A stretch of 64,000 bases of DNA, taken from Chryseobacterium viscerum (lineage in GTDB: Bacteria > Bacteroidota > Bacteroidia > Flavobacteriales > Weeksellaceae). Where the stretch lies: the NCBI RefSeq assembly GCF_025949665.1, contig NZ_JAPDFT010000001.1:186001-250000 (forward strand), in the 5' to 3' direction. A program made the position numbers and the translations under genes. Shown piece after piece: positions 54,377-62,621 of this stretch (positions within the stretch are counted from its first letter, which is position 1; the number at the start of each line of letters is the position of its first letter). The notes under the pieces are model-generated. The model ran no database searches and was not told the origin of the DNA. It was given only the letters and a program-made list of their open reading frames with translations.

Positions 54377-55741
54377 TTAAAATCCGTTGACCAGTAATTT
54401 TAATGAAGCATTTGTATCAATCACGGCTGTAATTCCGGTATTGCTAAGTAGAATTTTGCTAGGTTTCAGATTGAAGACTTTCCCGTTCATCTTTAACCCT
54501 TTGTAATATTCTTTATTAAAAGCTTCTTCAATACTTTTTCTTGATGTTTCTTCCAGTTCCTGGGTTGGAATACCATATTCTTCTTCAATCATTTTTACAA
54601 TTTTTCCCTGGAATAGGAGAGAAGCTGTTTTTTGAAGAATGTTGGTCGTTTTCAGTTTAAATTTGGTCTCAGATAAAACAATTTTTCTTTTTGCATCATC
54701 ATACACCGGAATCCCGGAAATAATAGCGGTACCTTTTATATAACCATCGGTCTGAGCCTCAATCACCACTCTGTTATCAACGCCATATACTCTGATGTCT
54801 GTTACTTTCACTTTAGAATCGCGGATATCAAATTCTTTATTCAGAAATGTTTTTCTTGCCATATTGCTTGCCTCTGTAAAAGGGATATTGGCTGTAGTCT
54901 GTAAAATAAATTTATCCGCAACAGTAGGAGTGGAATTGAAATTGGCAACGCTGGTTACAGGTGAAGAAGCTACAGGTTTATTTCCTGTAAAAGTTTCGGA
55001 ATAAATATCAACACCAAGCGTAGCATTGATCTGATTTCCATAAAATTTCAAAGGAGTAATATTCACTCCCACCGGGCTTACTTTCAGCCATGTATTATAT
55101 TCTTCTGATATATTGAAAGGCTGCAGAAATGTATTCCAGGCCATTAAAGCATATTGCTGGAAATTCAGCTGTGTAGCCATTTGCTGATCTATCGTCTTAC
55201 AGAATTTTTCCTGCTGCTCTTTTAAACTTTTTTCAACAATAGAGGTAATGGGAATCTGTATTCTTCCGTAATCGAGAACGGGTTTTGTTACCCATCTGAA
55301 GCCATTGGGTTGTGTATTGGTGGTAATGGTCCAGTTATTCTTAAAAGTAACTGTTGTGTTGAATGACATTACGGTTTCGAAAGTAGTATTCTGATAAGTA
55401 TATACTCCCAAAGTTCCGATCCCTTTTTCTGCCCATATTTTTAAAGGAACTTCAATCAGTAAATTTTGACTGATTCCGCCAACAAGACGAATAGGTCTGG
55501 TTTTCCATACTTTTACTTTAAACTGATCATTATTATTGTCAGTATAAGAGTCATCCTGATAAACGAGGTCTTTCACAGAAGCATTGATCATATTGCTCAG
55601 TTCCGAAAGAGGAATCGTTACAGGCATTGTAATACTGGATTTTATCTTTGGGAAATTATAGGCCGCCAGCTGATTATCAACACTGGTTTGACCAAAAGCG
55701 CTGATACCTATTACTAAAAATAATATTTTAACGAATTTCAA
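54377..55741 (-). CDS. DUF4403-family secreted protein
   Basis: 454 residues with a signal peptide (MKFVKILFLVIGISAFGQ). 'ITMPVTIPLSELSNMINASVKDLVYQDDSYTDNNNDQFKVKVWKTRPI' near the N terminus and repeated beta-rich halves ('IRIPITSIVEKSLKEQQEKFCKTIDQQMATQLNFQQYALMAWNTFLQPF') fit DUF4403, a lipid-binding-like (BPI-type) fold of Bacteroidota. It is exported to the periplasm or outer membrane. It lies 33 nt downstream of folB. Confidence 0.88.
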   Translation of the reverse strand: MKFVKILFLVIGISAFGQTSVDNQLAAYNFPKIKSSITMPVTIPLSELSNMINASVKDLVYQDDSYTDNNNDQFKVKVWKTRPIRLVGGISQNLLIEVPLKIWAEKGIGTLGVYTYQNTTFETVMSFNTTVTFKNNWTITTNTQPNGFRWVTKPVLDYGRIQIPITSIVEKSLKEQQEKFCKTIDQQMATQLNFQQYALMAWNTFLQPFNISEEYNTWLKVSPVGVNITPLKFYGNQINATLGVDIYSETFTGNKPVASSPVTSVANFNSTPTVADKFILQTTANIPFTEASNMARKTFLNKEFDIRDSKVKVTDIRVYGVDNRVVIEAQTDGYIKGTAIISGIPVYDDAKRKIVLSETKFKLKTTNILQKTASLLFQGKIVKMIEEEYGIPTQELEETSRKSIEEAFNKEYYKGLKMNGKVFNLKPSKILLSNTGITAVIDTNASLKLLVNGF

Positions 55742-55774
55742 TTTGTATGTTTTTAATGAACGAAAATAAGAATT

Positions 55775-56143
55775 TTAATTTTCTGGTTTAAAGCTTTTTT
55801 CCAGCTCAATGCTGGCACCTGTCATTTCTCCCTGCATAGGCGGGGCAGTTTTGGTGATTTTTAATTTAATATAATCAATCTGTGGAAAGCTGTTGTGGAT
55901 TGTTGAGATGATTCTTCCTGCAACATGTTCCAGTAATTTGGATTTTATTTTCATTTCCTTGTGAAGAATATCGTTGATGTCTGCATAGCTTATGGTGTCA
56001 TGCAAATCGTCGGATTCTGCTGCTTTCCACAGATCAGTATGAAGTTCTACATTCAGAATATAATACGTCCCGATAATATTTTCCTCAGGAAGTACACCAT
56101 GGTACGCATATATTCGTACATCTTCAAGATATATTTTGCTCAT
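55775..56143 (-). CDS. folB: dihydroneopterin aldolase
   Basis: 122 residues. 'IYLEDVRIYAYHGVLPEENIIGTYYILNVEL' and 'DTISYADINDILHKEM' are the family's substrate motifs, with the Glu and Lys residues for retro-aldol catalysis on dihydroneopterin in folate synthesis. The gene starts 4 nt after thrC ends, on the same strand, and is therefore likely translated from the threonine-operon transcript. This is an unexpected link between folate and threonine genes. Confidence 0.95.
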   Translation of the reverse strand: MSKIYLEDVRIYAYHGVLPEENIIGTYYILNVELHTDLWKAAESDDLHDTISYADINDILHKEMKIKSKLLEHVAGRIISTIHNSFPQIDYIKLKITKTAPPMQGEMTGASIELEKSFKPEN

Positions 56144-56147
56144 TGCC

Positions 56148-57452
56148 TCATATTTTATGAAGCAAAAATCGTCTTAATTCTTCAAAATCTGAATTTATTT
56201 CTACAGTTTTTTTCTCCTTTTTCATAAGATTGTTCAACGATTCAGGAATTTCAATCTGAGTATGAATGGCTTTTTCCACTGCATCAGGAAACTTTACCGG
56301 ATGTGCAGTCCCCAGAATAAATCCTTTTTGTTCAGGATTTTCCTGCAAGTACTGTTCCATTGCAGCAAAGGCTACGGCACTGTGAGGCTCCAGAATATAT
56401 CCGTATTTCTTATAGACTTCTGTGATGATATTCATTGTTTCATCATCGTCAATGGAATATGCAGATATTTTGTTCTTTAAAGCTTCAAACTGATGTCCGA
56501 AAAGTTCTAAAATCCTTACAAAATTGCTTGGATCTCCCACATCCATAGCATTAGATAAGGTAGCAACTGCTTTTTGCGGTTGATAATTTTGGGTTTTAAA
56601 ATAATCAGGGATTACCTGATTGGCGTTACAGGCAGCAATAAAATGGCTGACGGGGAGACCTCTGAAATGAGCCAGAATTCCGGCACAGATATTTCCGAAA
56701 TTTCCACTCGGAACACAGATTACCGGTTGTTTCTTATGGTGCTGAATCCATTGTTTCAATGCTATTAAATAATAAATCTGTTGGGGAAGCCATCTCGCTA
56801 CATTGATGGAATTGGCTGAGGTCAGAAATAACTGACTATTGATTTCTTCATCTGAAAAAGCCTGTTTTACAAGGTTCTGGCAGTCGTCAAAACTACCTTT
56901 TACCTCCAATGCAGAAATATTTTCTCCTAATGCGGTCAACTGTTTCTCCTGAACCGGACTTACCCTGTTCTTGGGATATAAAATAACTACATTAATCTGC
57001 GGAATTTTATAAAACCCATGGGCGACAGCACCTCCGGTATCTCCGGAAGTGGCTACAAGAACAGTGACTTTCTTCTGTTGATCTTTCAGAAAATAAGACA
57101 GACAACGGCTCATAAACCTTGCACCAATATCTTTAAAGGCAAGGGTAGGACCATGAAACAGTTCCAATATGGAGATCTGTTCGTTGATCTTTACCAGAGG
57201 AATTTTAAAACTGACGGTTTCAGCTACAATTTCCTTTAGTATCTCTGCAGGAATTTCATCTCCCACAAAATCTTTCATGCATTGGTACGCAATTTCTTCA
57301 TGAGAATAATCATGAATATTCTGAATAAATTCTTCATTAAACTGTGGAATGTTTTCAGGGAAAAATAATCCTTTCTCTTTTCCCTGACCTTTTATTGTTG
57401 CCTCTCTGAAATCAAAGTTTTCCAGAGAATCTTTTAAGTTATAATATTTCAT
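56148..57452 (-). CDS. thrC: threonine synthase
   Basis: PLP enzyme that converts O-phosphohomoserine to threonine. The PLP-Lys motif is in 'LFHGPTLAFKDIGARFMSRCLSYF' and the phosphate loop in 'VLVATSGDTGGAVAHGFYKI'. 434 residues; 'CVPSGNFGNICAGILAHFRGLP' is another hallmark. It starts 14 nt after thrB stops. The last gene of thrA-thrB-thrC, followed directly by folB. Confidence 0.96.
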   Translation of the reverse strand: MKYYNLKDSLENFDFREATIKGQGKEKGLFFPENIPQFNEEFIQNIHDYSHEEIAYQCMKDFVGDEIPAEILKEIVAETVSFKIPLVKINEQISILELFHGPTLAFKDIGARFMSRCLSYFLKDQQKKVTVLVATSGDTGGAVAHGFYKIPQINVVILYPKNRVSPVQEKQLTALGENISALEVKGSFDDCQNLVKQAFSDEEINSQLFLTSANSINVARWLPQQIYYLIALKQWIQHHKKQPVICVPSGNFGNICAGILAHFRGLPVSHFIAACNANQVIPDYFKTQNYQPQKAVATLSNAMDVGDPSNFVRILELFGHQFEALKNKISAYSIDDDETMNIITEVYKKYGYILEPHSAVAFAAMEQYLQENPEQKGFILGTAHPVKFPDAVEKAIHTQIEIPESLNNLMKKEKKTVEINSDFEELRRFLLHKI

Positions 57453-57466
57453 TTCTGTTTTTATAG

Positions 57467-58393
57467 TTAAGCTTCTTCAACGATTTGAATTCCGTTCGGA
57501 TTTATTTTTGAAACGTATATCAGATTTTCTATCTCAATTTCATCATACACTGATTTCATCATCTGAGCAGTTTTTTCTGCTGTTTCTTTTTGTTCGGACA
57601 ACATAAAAATAGAAGGTCCTGAACCGGATATTCCTCCTCCTAAAGCACCCAATTGTAAGCTTTTTGATTTTATTTTGTCAAATTTTGGAATCAGGATACT
57701 GCGGATTGGTTCTATAATGACATCGTTAAGACTTCTGCCAATCAATGAATAATCATTTTTCTGAATTCCTGCTACAAGACCAGCTATGTTTCCCCATTGT
57801 TCTACAGCGCTTTTCAAACTGATATTTTTCTTTAAAATCTGTCTTGCATCTGAAGTTTTGACTTCCACCTGCGGATGTACTGCCGTTACAAATAAATCAG
57901 GACTGTTCAGAGGAATGATATCAATAGGGTTGGAGGATTTTACCAGGGTAATTCCCCCATAGATACACGGAGCAATATTATCTGCATGACGAACTCCTGA
58001 AGCCAGTTCTTCTCCAAACATGGCAAAATACACCATTTCTTCTTTTGATAATTTGTTTCCTAATAATATATTGGCTCCAAAGACGGCTCCGGCGGCACTT
58101 GCCGCACTGGAGCCGAGCCCGCTTCCAGGTTTTATATGTTTACGGATAATCACTTCAAAACCAATTTTCAGATTAAAATATTCCTGAATTTTTAATAGGA
58201 CAACACCCGCAACATTTTTGGAAGCTTCTTCAGGAAGTCCGAAAGAGTCAATATGCTTTATAATAATTTCAGGAGTTTCTAGTAACCTGAATTCCATCTC
58301 ATCATATGGATCATAGACAGCCATTCCCAGAATGTCAAATCCGCAGACCAAGTTGGCAACGGTAGCCGGGACTTTTAATTTTACTTTTTTCAT
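57467..58393 (-). CDS. thrB: homoserine kinase
   Basis: 308-residue GHMP kinase. The ATP motif is 'IKPGSGLGSSAASAAGAVFGANILLG', the substrate part is 'KVPATVANLVCGFDILGMAVYDPYDE', and the C-terminal Gly-rich loop is 'LGALGGGISGSGPSIFML'. It phosphorylates homoserine to O-phosphohomoserine. It starts 9 nt after thrA ends. Second gene of the threonine operon. Confidence 0.96.
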   Translation of the reverse strand: MKKVKLKVPATVANLVCGFDILGMAVYDPYDEMEFRLLETPEIIIKHIDSFGLPEEASKNVAGVVLLKIQEYFNLKIGFEVIIRKHIKPGSGLGSSAASAAGAVFGANILLGNKLSKEEMVYFAMFGEELASGVRHADNIAPCIYGGITLVKSSNPIDIIPLNSPDLFVTAVHPQVEVKTSDARQILKKNISLKSAVEQWGNIAGLVAGIQKNDYSLIGRSLNDVIIEPIRSILIPKFDKIKSKSLQLGALGGGISGSGPSIFMLSEQKETAEKTAQMMKSVYDEIEIENLIYVSKINPNGIQIVEEA

Positions 58394-58402
58394 AATTGTA
58401 TT

Positions 58403-60850
58403 TTAAATAGAACGAATAATATCTGCAAAAACTCCGCTTGCCGTTACATCAGCTCCGGCCCCGGCTCCTTTTACTACCAATGGCTGCTCGGAATACCTGA
58501 GGGTTTTAAAAATGACAATATTGTCTTTGCCATAAAGATGAAACAAATCACTATCAGGAGCGATATGCTGTAAACCTACTTTTGCTTTACCATCTTCAAA
58601 CTCTGCAACGTATTTTAATATTTTGCCTTCATTTTTAGCATTTTTCAATAAATTTTTAAAATGATCTTCATATGCTGTAAGCTTTTCATAAAAATCATCT
58701 ACGCTTCCCTGCATACATTCTTCAGGAAGAAAACCCACATTTTCAATTTCTTCGAATTGAAGCGGATATCCGGATTCTCTTGCCAGGATTAAAATCTTTC
58801 TTGCTACATCAGTTCCCGATAAATCAAGCCTTGGATCGGGTTCTGTATAACCTTCCTGCTGGGCCTGGGCTACCACTTCAGAAAATGTCCTGCTGCCGTC
58901 ATAATGATTAAAGACAAAATTCAATGTTCCACTCAAAACAGCCTGAATGGATTGAATTTGATCTCCGCTTTTGATGAGATCGTTGATGGTTCCTATGACC
59001 GGAAGCCCTGCTCCTACATTCGTTTCAAAATAAAAATTACAGTTGTGGTTTCTCGCTGTATTTTTTAAAGTTTTATATTTTTTTAAATCTGAAGAGGCTG
59101 CAATTTTATTACATGCCACGATATTCACGCTTCTTTTTAATAAACTTTCATAAATTTCAGGTACATCAGCACTTGCAGTTACATCTACAAAAACAGAGTT
59201 TCTCAGGTTTCGGTGGATAATCTCTTCAGCAAATTCCCGCGCTGAAGCTTTTTCTCCCTGTTGATTCCAGATAAGATAGTCTTCCTGTGATATTCCTTTA
59301 TCTGAAAATATCATATGACGGCTGTTGGAAATTCCTGCAATTCTCAGATTGATTAAAAAGTTTTCTCTTAAATAAGCATTCTGATCATAGATCTGCTGAA
59401 TGAGTTTTGAACCTACATTTCCTGTTCCGCAGATATAGAGGTGGATTTGTTTAATTTCAGACTCGAAAAATTCTTCGTGAAGTACATTCACTGCTTTTTT
59501 ACTGTCTTTTTCTGAAATAACAATACTGATATTTCTTTCTGAAGACCCTTGCGCAATTGCTCTTATATTGATCCCGTTATTTCCCAGACATCCGAACATT
59601 TTGGCGCTCACACCACTTCTGCTTTTCATACTTTCTCCAACCAAAGCCACAATGGAAAGTTCTGTTTCAATGTTTACTGCGCACACTCTTTTCAGATTGA
59701 TATCATCTGCAAAAGATAAATTGATAGCATGTTCAGCACGTAAAGCTTCTTTTTCTTCAATGGCAATCGTTATAGAATGCTCCGAAGATCCCTGTGTAAT
59801 AAGGATGATATTTATTTTTTCATGACTTAAACACTGGAATAATTTTGCTGAAATACCCGGAATCCCTACCATACCGCTGCCTTCCAGTGTAAGCAGAGCA
59901 ATATTATTCATATTTGAAACTCCTACTGCAATCTGTTTTTCATTTTCTGAAGATTTCAGTTGGTGAGAAATTAAAGTTCCAGATGCTTCAGGATCAAAAG
60001 TGTTTTTGATGATCAGATCTATATTTTTTACCATGACAGGCTGAATGGATGGTGGATAAAGCACTTTTGCCCCAAAATGAGAAAGTTCCATCGCTTCATG
60101 ATAAGAAATTTCTGAAATAGGTTTCGCATTGGAAGCCAAACGTGGATCAGCAGTCATCATTCCGTTTACATCTGTCCAGATCTGGAGCTCTTCTGCATGA
60201 ATAGAAGATGCAATGATAGAAGCTGTGTAATCAGAACCACCTCTTCCTAATGTTGTTGCATTATTTTTTTCATCATGGGCTACAAAACCGGGCCCTACAA
60301 GGATACGGTTCTGATTTTCATTCAGAAAATGGATAATATTCTTTTCTGTGGAATCAAAATCTACTTTTGCGTTGGTGAAATTGCTGTCTGTTCTGATAAG
60401 ATCTGCCGAATTCATCCATGTACAGTCTAGTCCTCCATGCTGAAGTCTTGATGCAATAATTTTTGAAGACAGAAACTCTCCGTAGGAGGCAATTTTATCT
60501 TTGATTCTGTTGGTAAGTTCACCAAGAACAAAGATTCCGTTGTAAAGGTCTTCTATATCGTTAAAATGTTTTTTAACAAAACTTAGCAATGAACTTTGTT
60601 CTGTGATAGGAAAAAGATCTTTGACCAGGCTGATATGTTTTTCTTCAAGATTCTGAATAATCTGAATATAATTTTCATCTTTAACGGAAGCATATTCTGC
60701 AGCTTTGATCAGTTGGTCGGTAACGCCATGAAGTGCTGATACAATAACCACTATTTTGCTTTTTAAAGATTCATCTTTTATAATTTTTTCTACCAGGAGA
60801 ATATTCTGAGAATGGGCGACTGATGTTCCGCCGAATTTTAAAACTTTCAT
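58403..60850 (-). CDS. thrA: bifunctional aspartate kinase/homoserine dehydrogenase I
   Basis: 815 residues from the ATG at 60850 (an upstream TTG adds only one residue). N-terminal aspartokinase: 'VLKFGGTSVAHSQNILLVEKII' and 'GFVAHDEKNNATTLGRGGSDYTASI'. Two ACT domains lie in the middle ('LEGSGMVGIPGISAKLFQCLSHEKINIILITQGSSEHSI', 'GESMKSRSGVSAKMFGCLGNNGINIRAIAQGSSERNI'). C-terminal homoserine dehydrogenase: 'LYICGTGNVGSKLIQQIYD' and 'GTLNFVFNHY'. First and third steps of the threonine branch; the ACT domains allow threonine feedback. The operon is preceded by a leader peptide. Confidence 0.96.
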   Translation of the reverse strand: MKVLKFGGTSVAHSQNILLVEKIIKDESLKSKIVVIVSALHGVTDQLIKAAEYASVKDENYIQIIQNLEEKHISLVKDLFPITEQSSLLSFVKKHFNDIEDLYNGIFVLGELTNRIKDKIASYGEFLSSKIIASRLQHGGLDCTWMNSADLIRTDSNFTNAKVDFDSTEKNIIHFLNENQNRILVGPGFVAHDEKNNATTLGRGGSDYTASIIASSIHAEELQIWTDVNGMMTADPRLASNAKPISEISYHEAMELSHFGAKVLYPPSIQPVMVKNIDLIIKNTFDPEASGTLISHQLKSSENEKQIAVGVSNMNNIALLTLEGSGMVGIPGISAKLFQCLSHEKINIILITQGSSEHSITIAIEEKEALRAEHAINLSFADDINLKRVCAVNIETELSIVALVGESMKSRSGVSAKMFGCLGNNGINIRAIAQGSSERNISIVISEKDSKKAVNVLHEEFFESEIKQIHLYICGTGNVGSKLIQQIYDQNAYLRENFLINLRIAGISNSRHMIFSDKGISQEDYLIWNQQGEKASAREFAEEIIHRNLRNSVFVDVTASADVPEIYESLLKRSVNIVACNKIAASSDLKKYKTLKNTARNHNCNFYFETNVGAGLPVIGTINDLIKSGDQIQSIQAVLSGTLNFVFNHYDGSRTFSEVVAQAQQEGYTEPDPRLDLSGTDVARKILILARESGYPLQFEEIENVGFLPEECMQGSVDDFYEKLTAYEDHFKNLLKNAKNEGKILKYVAEFEDGKAKVGLQHIAPDSDLFHLYGKDNIVIFKTLRYSEQPLVVKGAGAGADVTASGVFADIIRSI

Positions 60851-60886
60851 CAATTATTTATTTAAAGTTGGATATAACGAAGTGGC

Positions 60887-60952
60887 TACTCTTTAAAAAA
60901 AAGAGTATGGGTACCGGAAATAATATGTGAAAATTTACCCCGTTATGGGGTA
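60887..60952 (-). promoter_or_regulatory. candidate attenuator of the thr operon
   Basis: On the minus strand, TACCCC (60952-60947) can pair with GGGGTA (60941-60936), overlapping the leader stop codon. GGGGTA can instead pair with TACCC (60913-60909), which is followed after 6 nt by a U8 run (60902-60895). The hairpin TACTCTTT / AAAGAGTA with a U5 loop (60907-60887) competes by taking up the U-run. Mutually exclusive stems behind a Thr-rich leader are what an attenuator should have. The exact states cannot be resolved by eye. Confidence 0.55.
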
Positions 60953-61044
60953 GTTGTTGTAGTTGTGAATGTAGAAACAGAAGATATGCCTGAAATAGGT
61001 GATTTCAGGGCAGAAATATCAGATATGTTTCTTAATAAATTCAT
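60943..61044 (-). CDS. thrL: threonine-operon leader peptide (33 codons)
   Basis: A short frame starting MNLLRNISDISALK and ending TFTTTTTTP lies in front of thrA. It holds seven Thr codons, six of them consecutive (ACA, ACT, ACA, ACA, ACT, ACC), and four Ile codons, which fits control by charged tRNA-Thr and tRNA-Ile as in thrL of Enterobacteria. The stop codon is inside a hairpin (TACCCC/GGGGTA). The start is 11 nt downstream of the -7 box, so the mRNA leader is very short. It is unlike any protein gene, and its composition makes chance unlikely. Confidence 0.8.
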   Translation of the reverse strand: MNLLRNISDISALKSPISGISSVSTFTTTTTTP

Positions 61045-61054
61045 TGTAACAGAA

Positions 61055-61084
61055 CAAATGTACAATTTATTTTGAAACTGCCAA
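61055..61084 (-). promoter_or_regulatory. Bacteroidota-type promoter of the thr operon
   Basis: On the minus strand TTG (61084-61082), a 19-bp spacer and TACATTTG (61062-61055) match TTG-N17-23-TAnnTTTG. It drives the leader peptide and thrA-thrB-thrC-folB. Confidence 0.85.
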
Positions 61085-61184
61085 GCTTTTAACATAATAA
61101 AATTTATTTCCTTTTTTGGAGATATATTTGTTGTAATTGATTAAAAATGTTACATTTATAACATTAACTAATAGTAAAATAATC

Positions 61185-61379
61185 ATGAAAAATCTAAAGA
61201 AATTGAACCGCCAAAATCTGAAATCGATCAGTGGAGGAAATGTGAACAACTGTTTTGAAAATTGTCCTGCCGGGCCATACGGACCGGGTCAACCAAGATC
61301 ATGTGCTGATTATCATGCTTTGCCAGAATGCTGTAAAGGAAGAGTATTGGTAAGCATTGACTGCTTTGATCGTCCTTGA
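61185..61379 (+). CDS. Gly-Gly leader bacteriocin-like peptide a
   Basis: 64 residues. The leader MKNLKKLNRQNLKSISGG ends in a double glycine, the cleavage site of C39-peptidase ABC exporters. The predicted 46-residue mature part has six Cys: after C-x3-C-P a Gly/Pro stretch, then SCADYHALPECCKGR, then VLVSIDC. It shares the pattern C..C.P-(n)-SC..Y/DY..LP..C..+..VSxDC with peptides d and e. The box TATATTTG at 61123-61130 may be its -7 element. The N-terminal leader is of the type NCBI calls bacteriocin-like protein of Chryseobacterium; activity is not known. Confidence 0.85.
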   Translation: MKNLKKLNRQNLKSISGGNVNNCFENCPAGPYGPGQPRSCADYHALPECCKGRVLVSIDCFDRP

Positions 61380-61437
61380 TTTTTAGTAACGCAAAGACAA
61401 AGAATATTCTTTATTTCTAATATTAAAATTAAGCGCT

Positions 61438-61608
61438 ATGAAAACAATTAAAAAATTATCACGTGAAGAAAAGAAAAGCATCACCGGAGGATTTACCGAT
61501 ATCCAGATTGAAGCCTGTGGTGGTGAACAATTTGTATGTTTCCGCGGAGGTGGAAAATGGGGATGCTGGCTGAAACCGGGAGGAACCTGTTACGCACCAA
61601 TGTTGTAA
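61438..61608 (+). CDS. Gly-Gly leader bacteriocin-like peptide b
   Basis: 56 residues. Leader MKTIKKLSREEKKSITGG, then a 38-residue mature part with four Cys and many Gly ('EACGGEQFVCFRGGGKWGCW', 'PGGTCYAPML'). It differs in sequence from the other five peptides and is the only one with four Cys. It lies 58 nt after peptide a. Coding is supported by the leader and by its position in the series. No processing enzymes are adjacent. Confidence 0.8.
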   Translation: MKTIKKLSREEKKSITGGFTDIQIEACGGEQFVCFRGGGKWGCWLKPGGTCYAPML

Positions 61609-61670
61609 GTATTGTTGCTTGCACGATCGGATAAAAAAAATCAAAACTTAATTTAAAAATTAAAACTACC

Positions 61671-61868
61671 ATGAGAAACTCTAAAAAATTAAACAGAGAA
61701 AATCTAAGAGCTATTATTGGAGGTGGAGGAGATACCTGTGCTGTCGACCTTGATTGCGGGCCAAAAGGATGTGCGGTATGTACAGATTTTAAAGGCCGTA
61801 AAGTTTGTCTTTACCTTTTCCCTTATGATCCATCAATACCAGGTAGTTGTATGGTTCTGGAAGACTAA
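61671..61868 (+). CDS. Gly-Gly leader bacteriocin-like peptide c
   Basis: 65 residues. Leader MRNSKKLNRENLRAIIGG, then a Gly-Gly start and a mature part with six Cys: 'DTCAVDLDCGPKGCAVCTDFKG', 'VCLYLFPYDP' and 'PGSCMVLED'. The CxxxxxC-xxxx-C-xx-C spacing suggests a compact disulphide-bonded peptide. It belongs to the same leader family but not the a/d/e mature-peptide subfamily. Confidence 0.83.
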   Translation: MRNSKKLNRENLRAIIGGGGDTCAVDLDCGPKGCAVCTDFKGRKVCLYLFPYDPSIPGSCMVLED

Positions 61869-61934
61869 AAAAATATTATTTAAAAACCATCAATTTGTTG
61901 TAAAACATAAAATCAAAATTTAATTAAAACTACT

Positions 61935-62144
61935 ATGAAAAATTTAAAGAAATTAAACAGAAAAGAACTTGAACAATTAAACGGAGCAGCAGGTCCGTCA
62001 AGATGTGCAGGATGTCCACAACACGCTACATTTGGAGATGGTCCTGAATATCAGTATCCATGTTCTGCTTATCAGGGACTGCCTGACTACTGTAAGATGT
62101 GTGTGTTAGTAAGTATGGAGTGTGTGGACGGAGGAGTTTCTTAA
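61935..62144 (+). CDS. Gly-Gly-type leader bacteriocin-like peptide d
   Basis: 69 residues. The leader MKNLKKLNRKELEQLNGAAG ends in GAAG instead of GG, so cleavage may be weaker or happen after GA. The mature part has six Cys: 'RCAGCPQHATFGDG', 'PCSAYQGLPDYCKMCVLVSMEC'. It is a clear paralogue of e and a. It is followed 17 nt later by e. Confidence 0.83.
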   Translation: MKNLKKLNRKELEQLNGAAGPSRCAGCPQHATFGDGPEYQYPCSAYQGLPDYCKMCVLVSMECVDGGVS

Positions 62145-62161
62145 AAGATAATCGGACTTTT

Positions 62162-62371
62162 ATGAAAAATTTAAAAAAAATGAACAGAAGAGATTTGGAA
62201 CAGATGAAGGGAGCAGGTGTATCCAAATGTGATGGCTGTCCTACGCATCTCGTTTTTGGACCAGGTTCTTCCACCGATCCTTCGTGCGAGGCATATTGGA
62301 CATTATCCGAGAATTGCAGGATGTGCGTTGTTGTAAGCACAGATTGTTTTGTTGCAATTACTGCAGACTAA
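62162..62371 (+). CDS. Gly-Gly-type leader bacteriocin-like peptide e
   Basis: 69 residues. Leader MKNLKKMNRRDLEQMKGAG, again GA instead of GG, then a mature part with six Cys: 'KCDGCPTHLVFGPG', 'SCEAYWTLSENCRMCVVVSTDC'. The first Met in frame lies further upstream but the leader match shows the start at 62162. The close match to d indicates a recent tandem duplication. A terminator follows the stop codon. Confidence 0.84.
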   Translation: MKNLKKMNRRDLEQMKGAGVSKCDGCPTHLVFGPGSSTDPSCEAYWTLSENCRMCVVVSTDCFVAITAD

Positions 62372-62378
62372 AATAGAA

Positions 62379-62400
62379 AAGCACTGTGAAAACAGTGCTT
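62379..62400. terminator. bidirectional terminator of the peptide cluster
   Basis: AAGCACTGT / ACAGTGCTT with a 4-nt loop, with A's before and T's after. It lies between convergent peptides e and f. Confidence 0.93.
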
Positions 62401-62407
62401 TATTTTT

Positions 62408-62569
62408 TTAACAATTATCCGGAATGTACATTCCTCTTGGTACGCAGATTAATTCTCCATTACAGCCTTGGCCACAGGTTTCATGTATTTCACAGTTTAA
62501 GCTGCAACTACTGCCGCCGCCGTTTACATTTTTAAGACTTCTTCTGTCTAATTTTTTTAGATTTTTCAT
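62408..62569 (-). CDS. Gly-Gly leader bacteriocin-like peptide f (opposite strand)
   Basis: 53 residues on the minus strand. Leader MKNLKKLDRRSLKNVNGG, then a Gly-rich mature part with six Cys ('SSCSLNCEIHETCGQGC', 'LICVPRG', ends in DNC). It faces peptides a-e across the shared terminator, so it is transcribed separately. The tail ends at the terminator within 2 nt. It is too short for standard gene callers and easy to miss. Confidence 0.82.
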   Translation of the reverse strand: MKNLKKLDRRSLKNVNGGGSSCSLNCEIHETCGQGCNGELICVPRGMYIPDNC

Positions 62570-62621
62570 ATTTATTATTAGTTTGAATGCTAAATATAAT
62601 AAATATTGAATAACAAAAAAA

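Noticed and set aside
61067..61249. Minus-strand frame of 60 codons in the thr/peptide divergent region
   Set aside because: It overlaps the first peptide gene in antisense and has no family features; the thr leader and promoter explain the region better.
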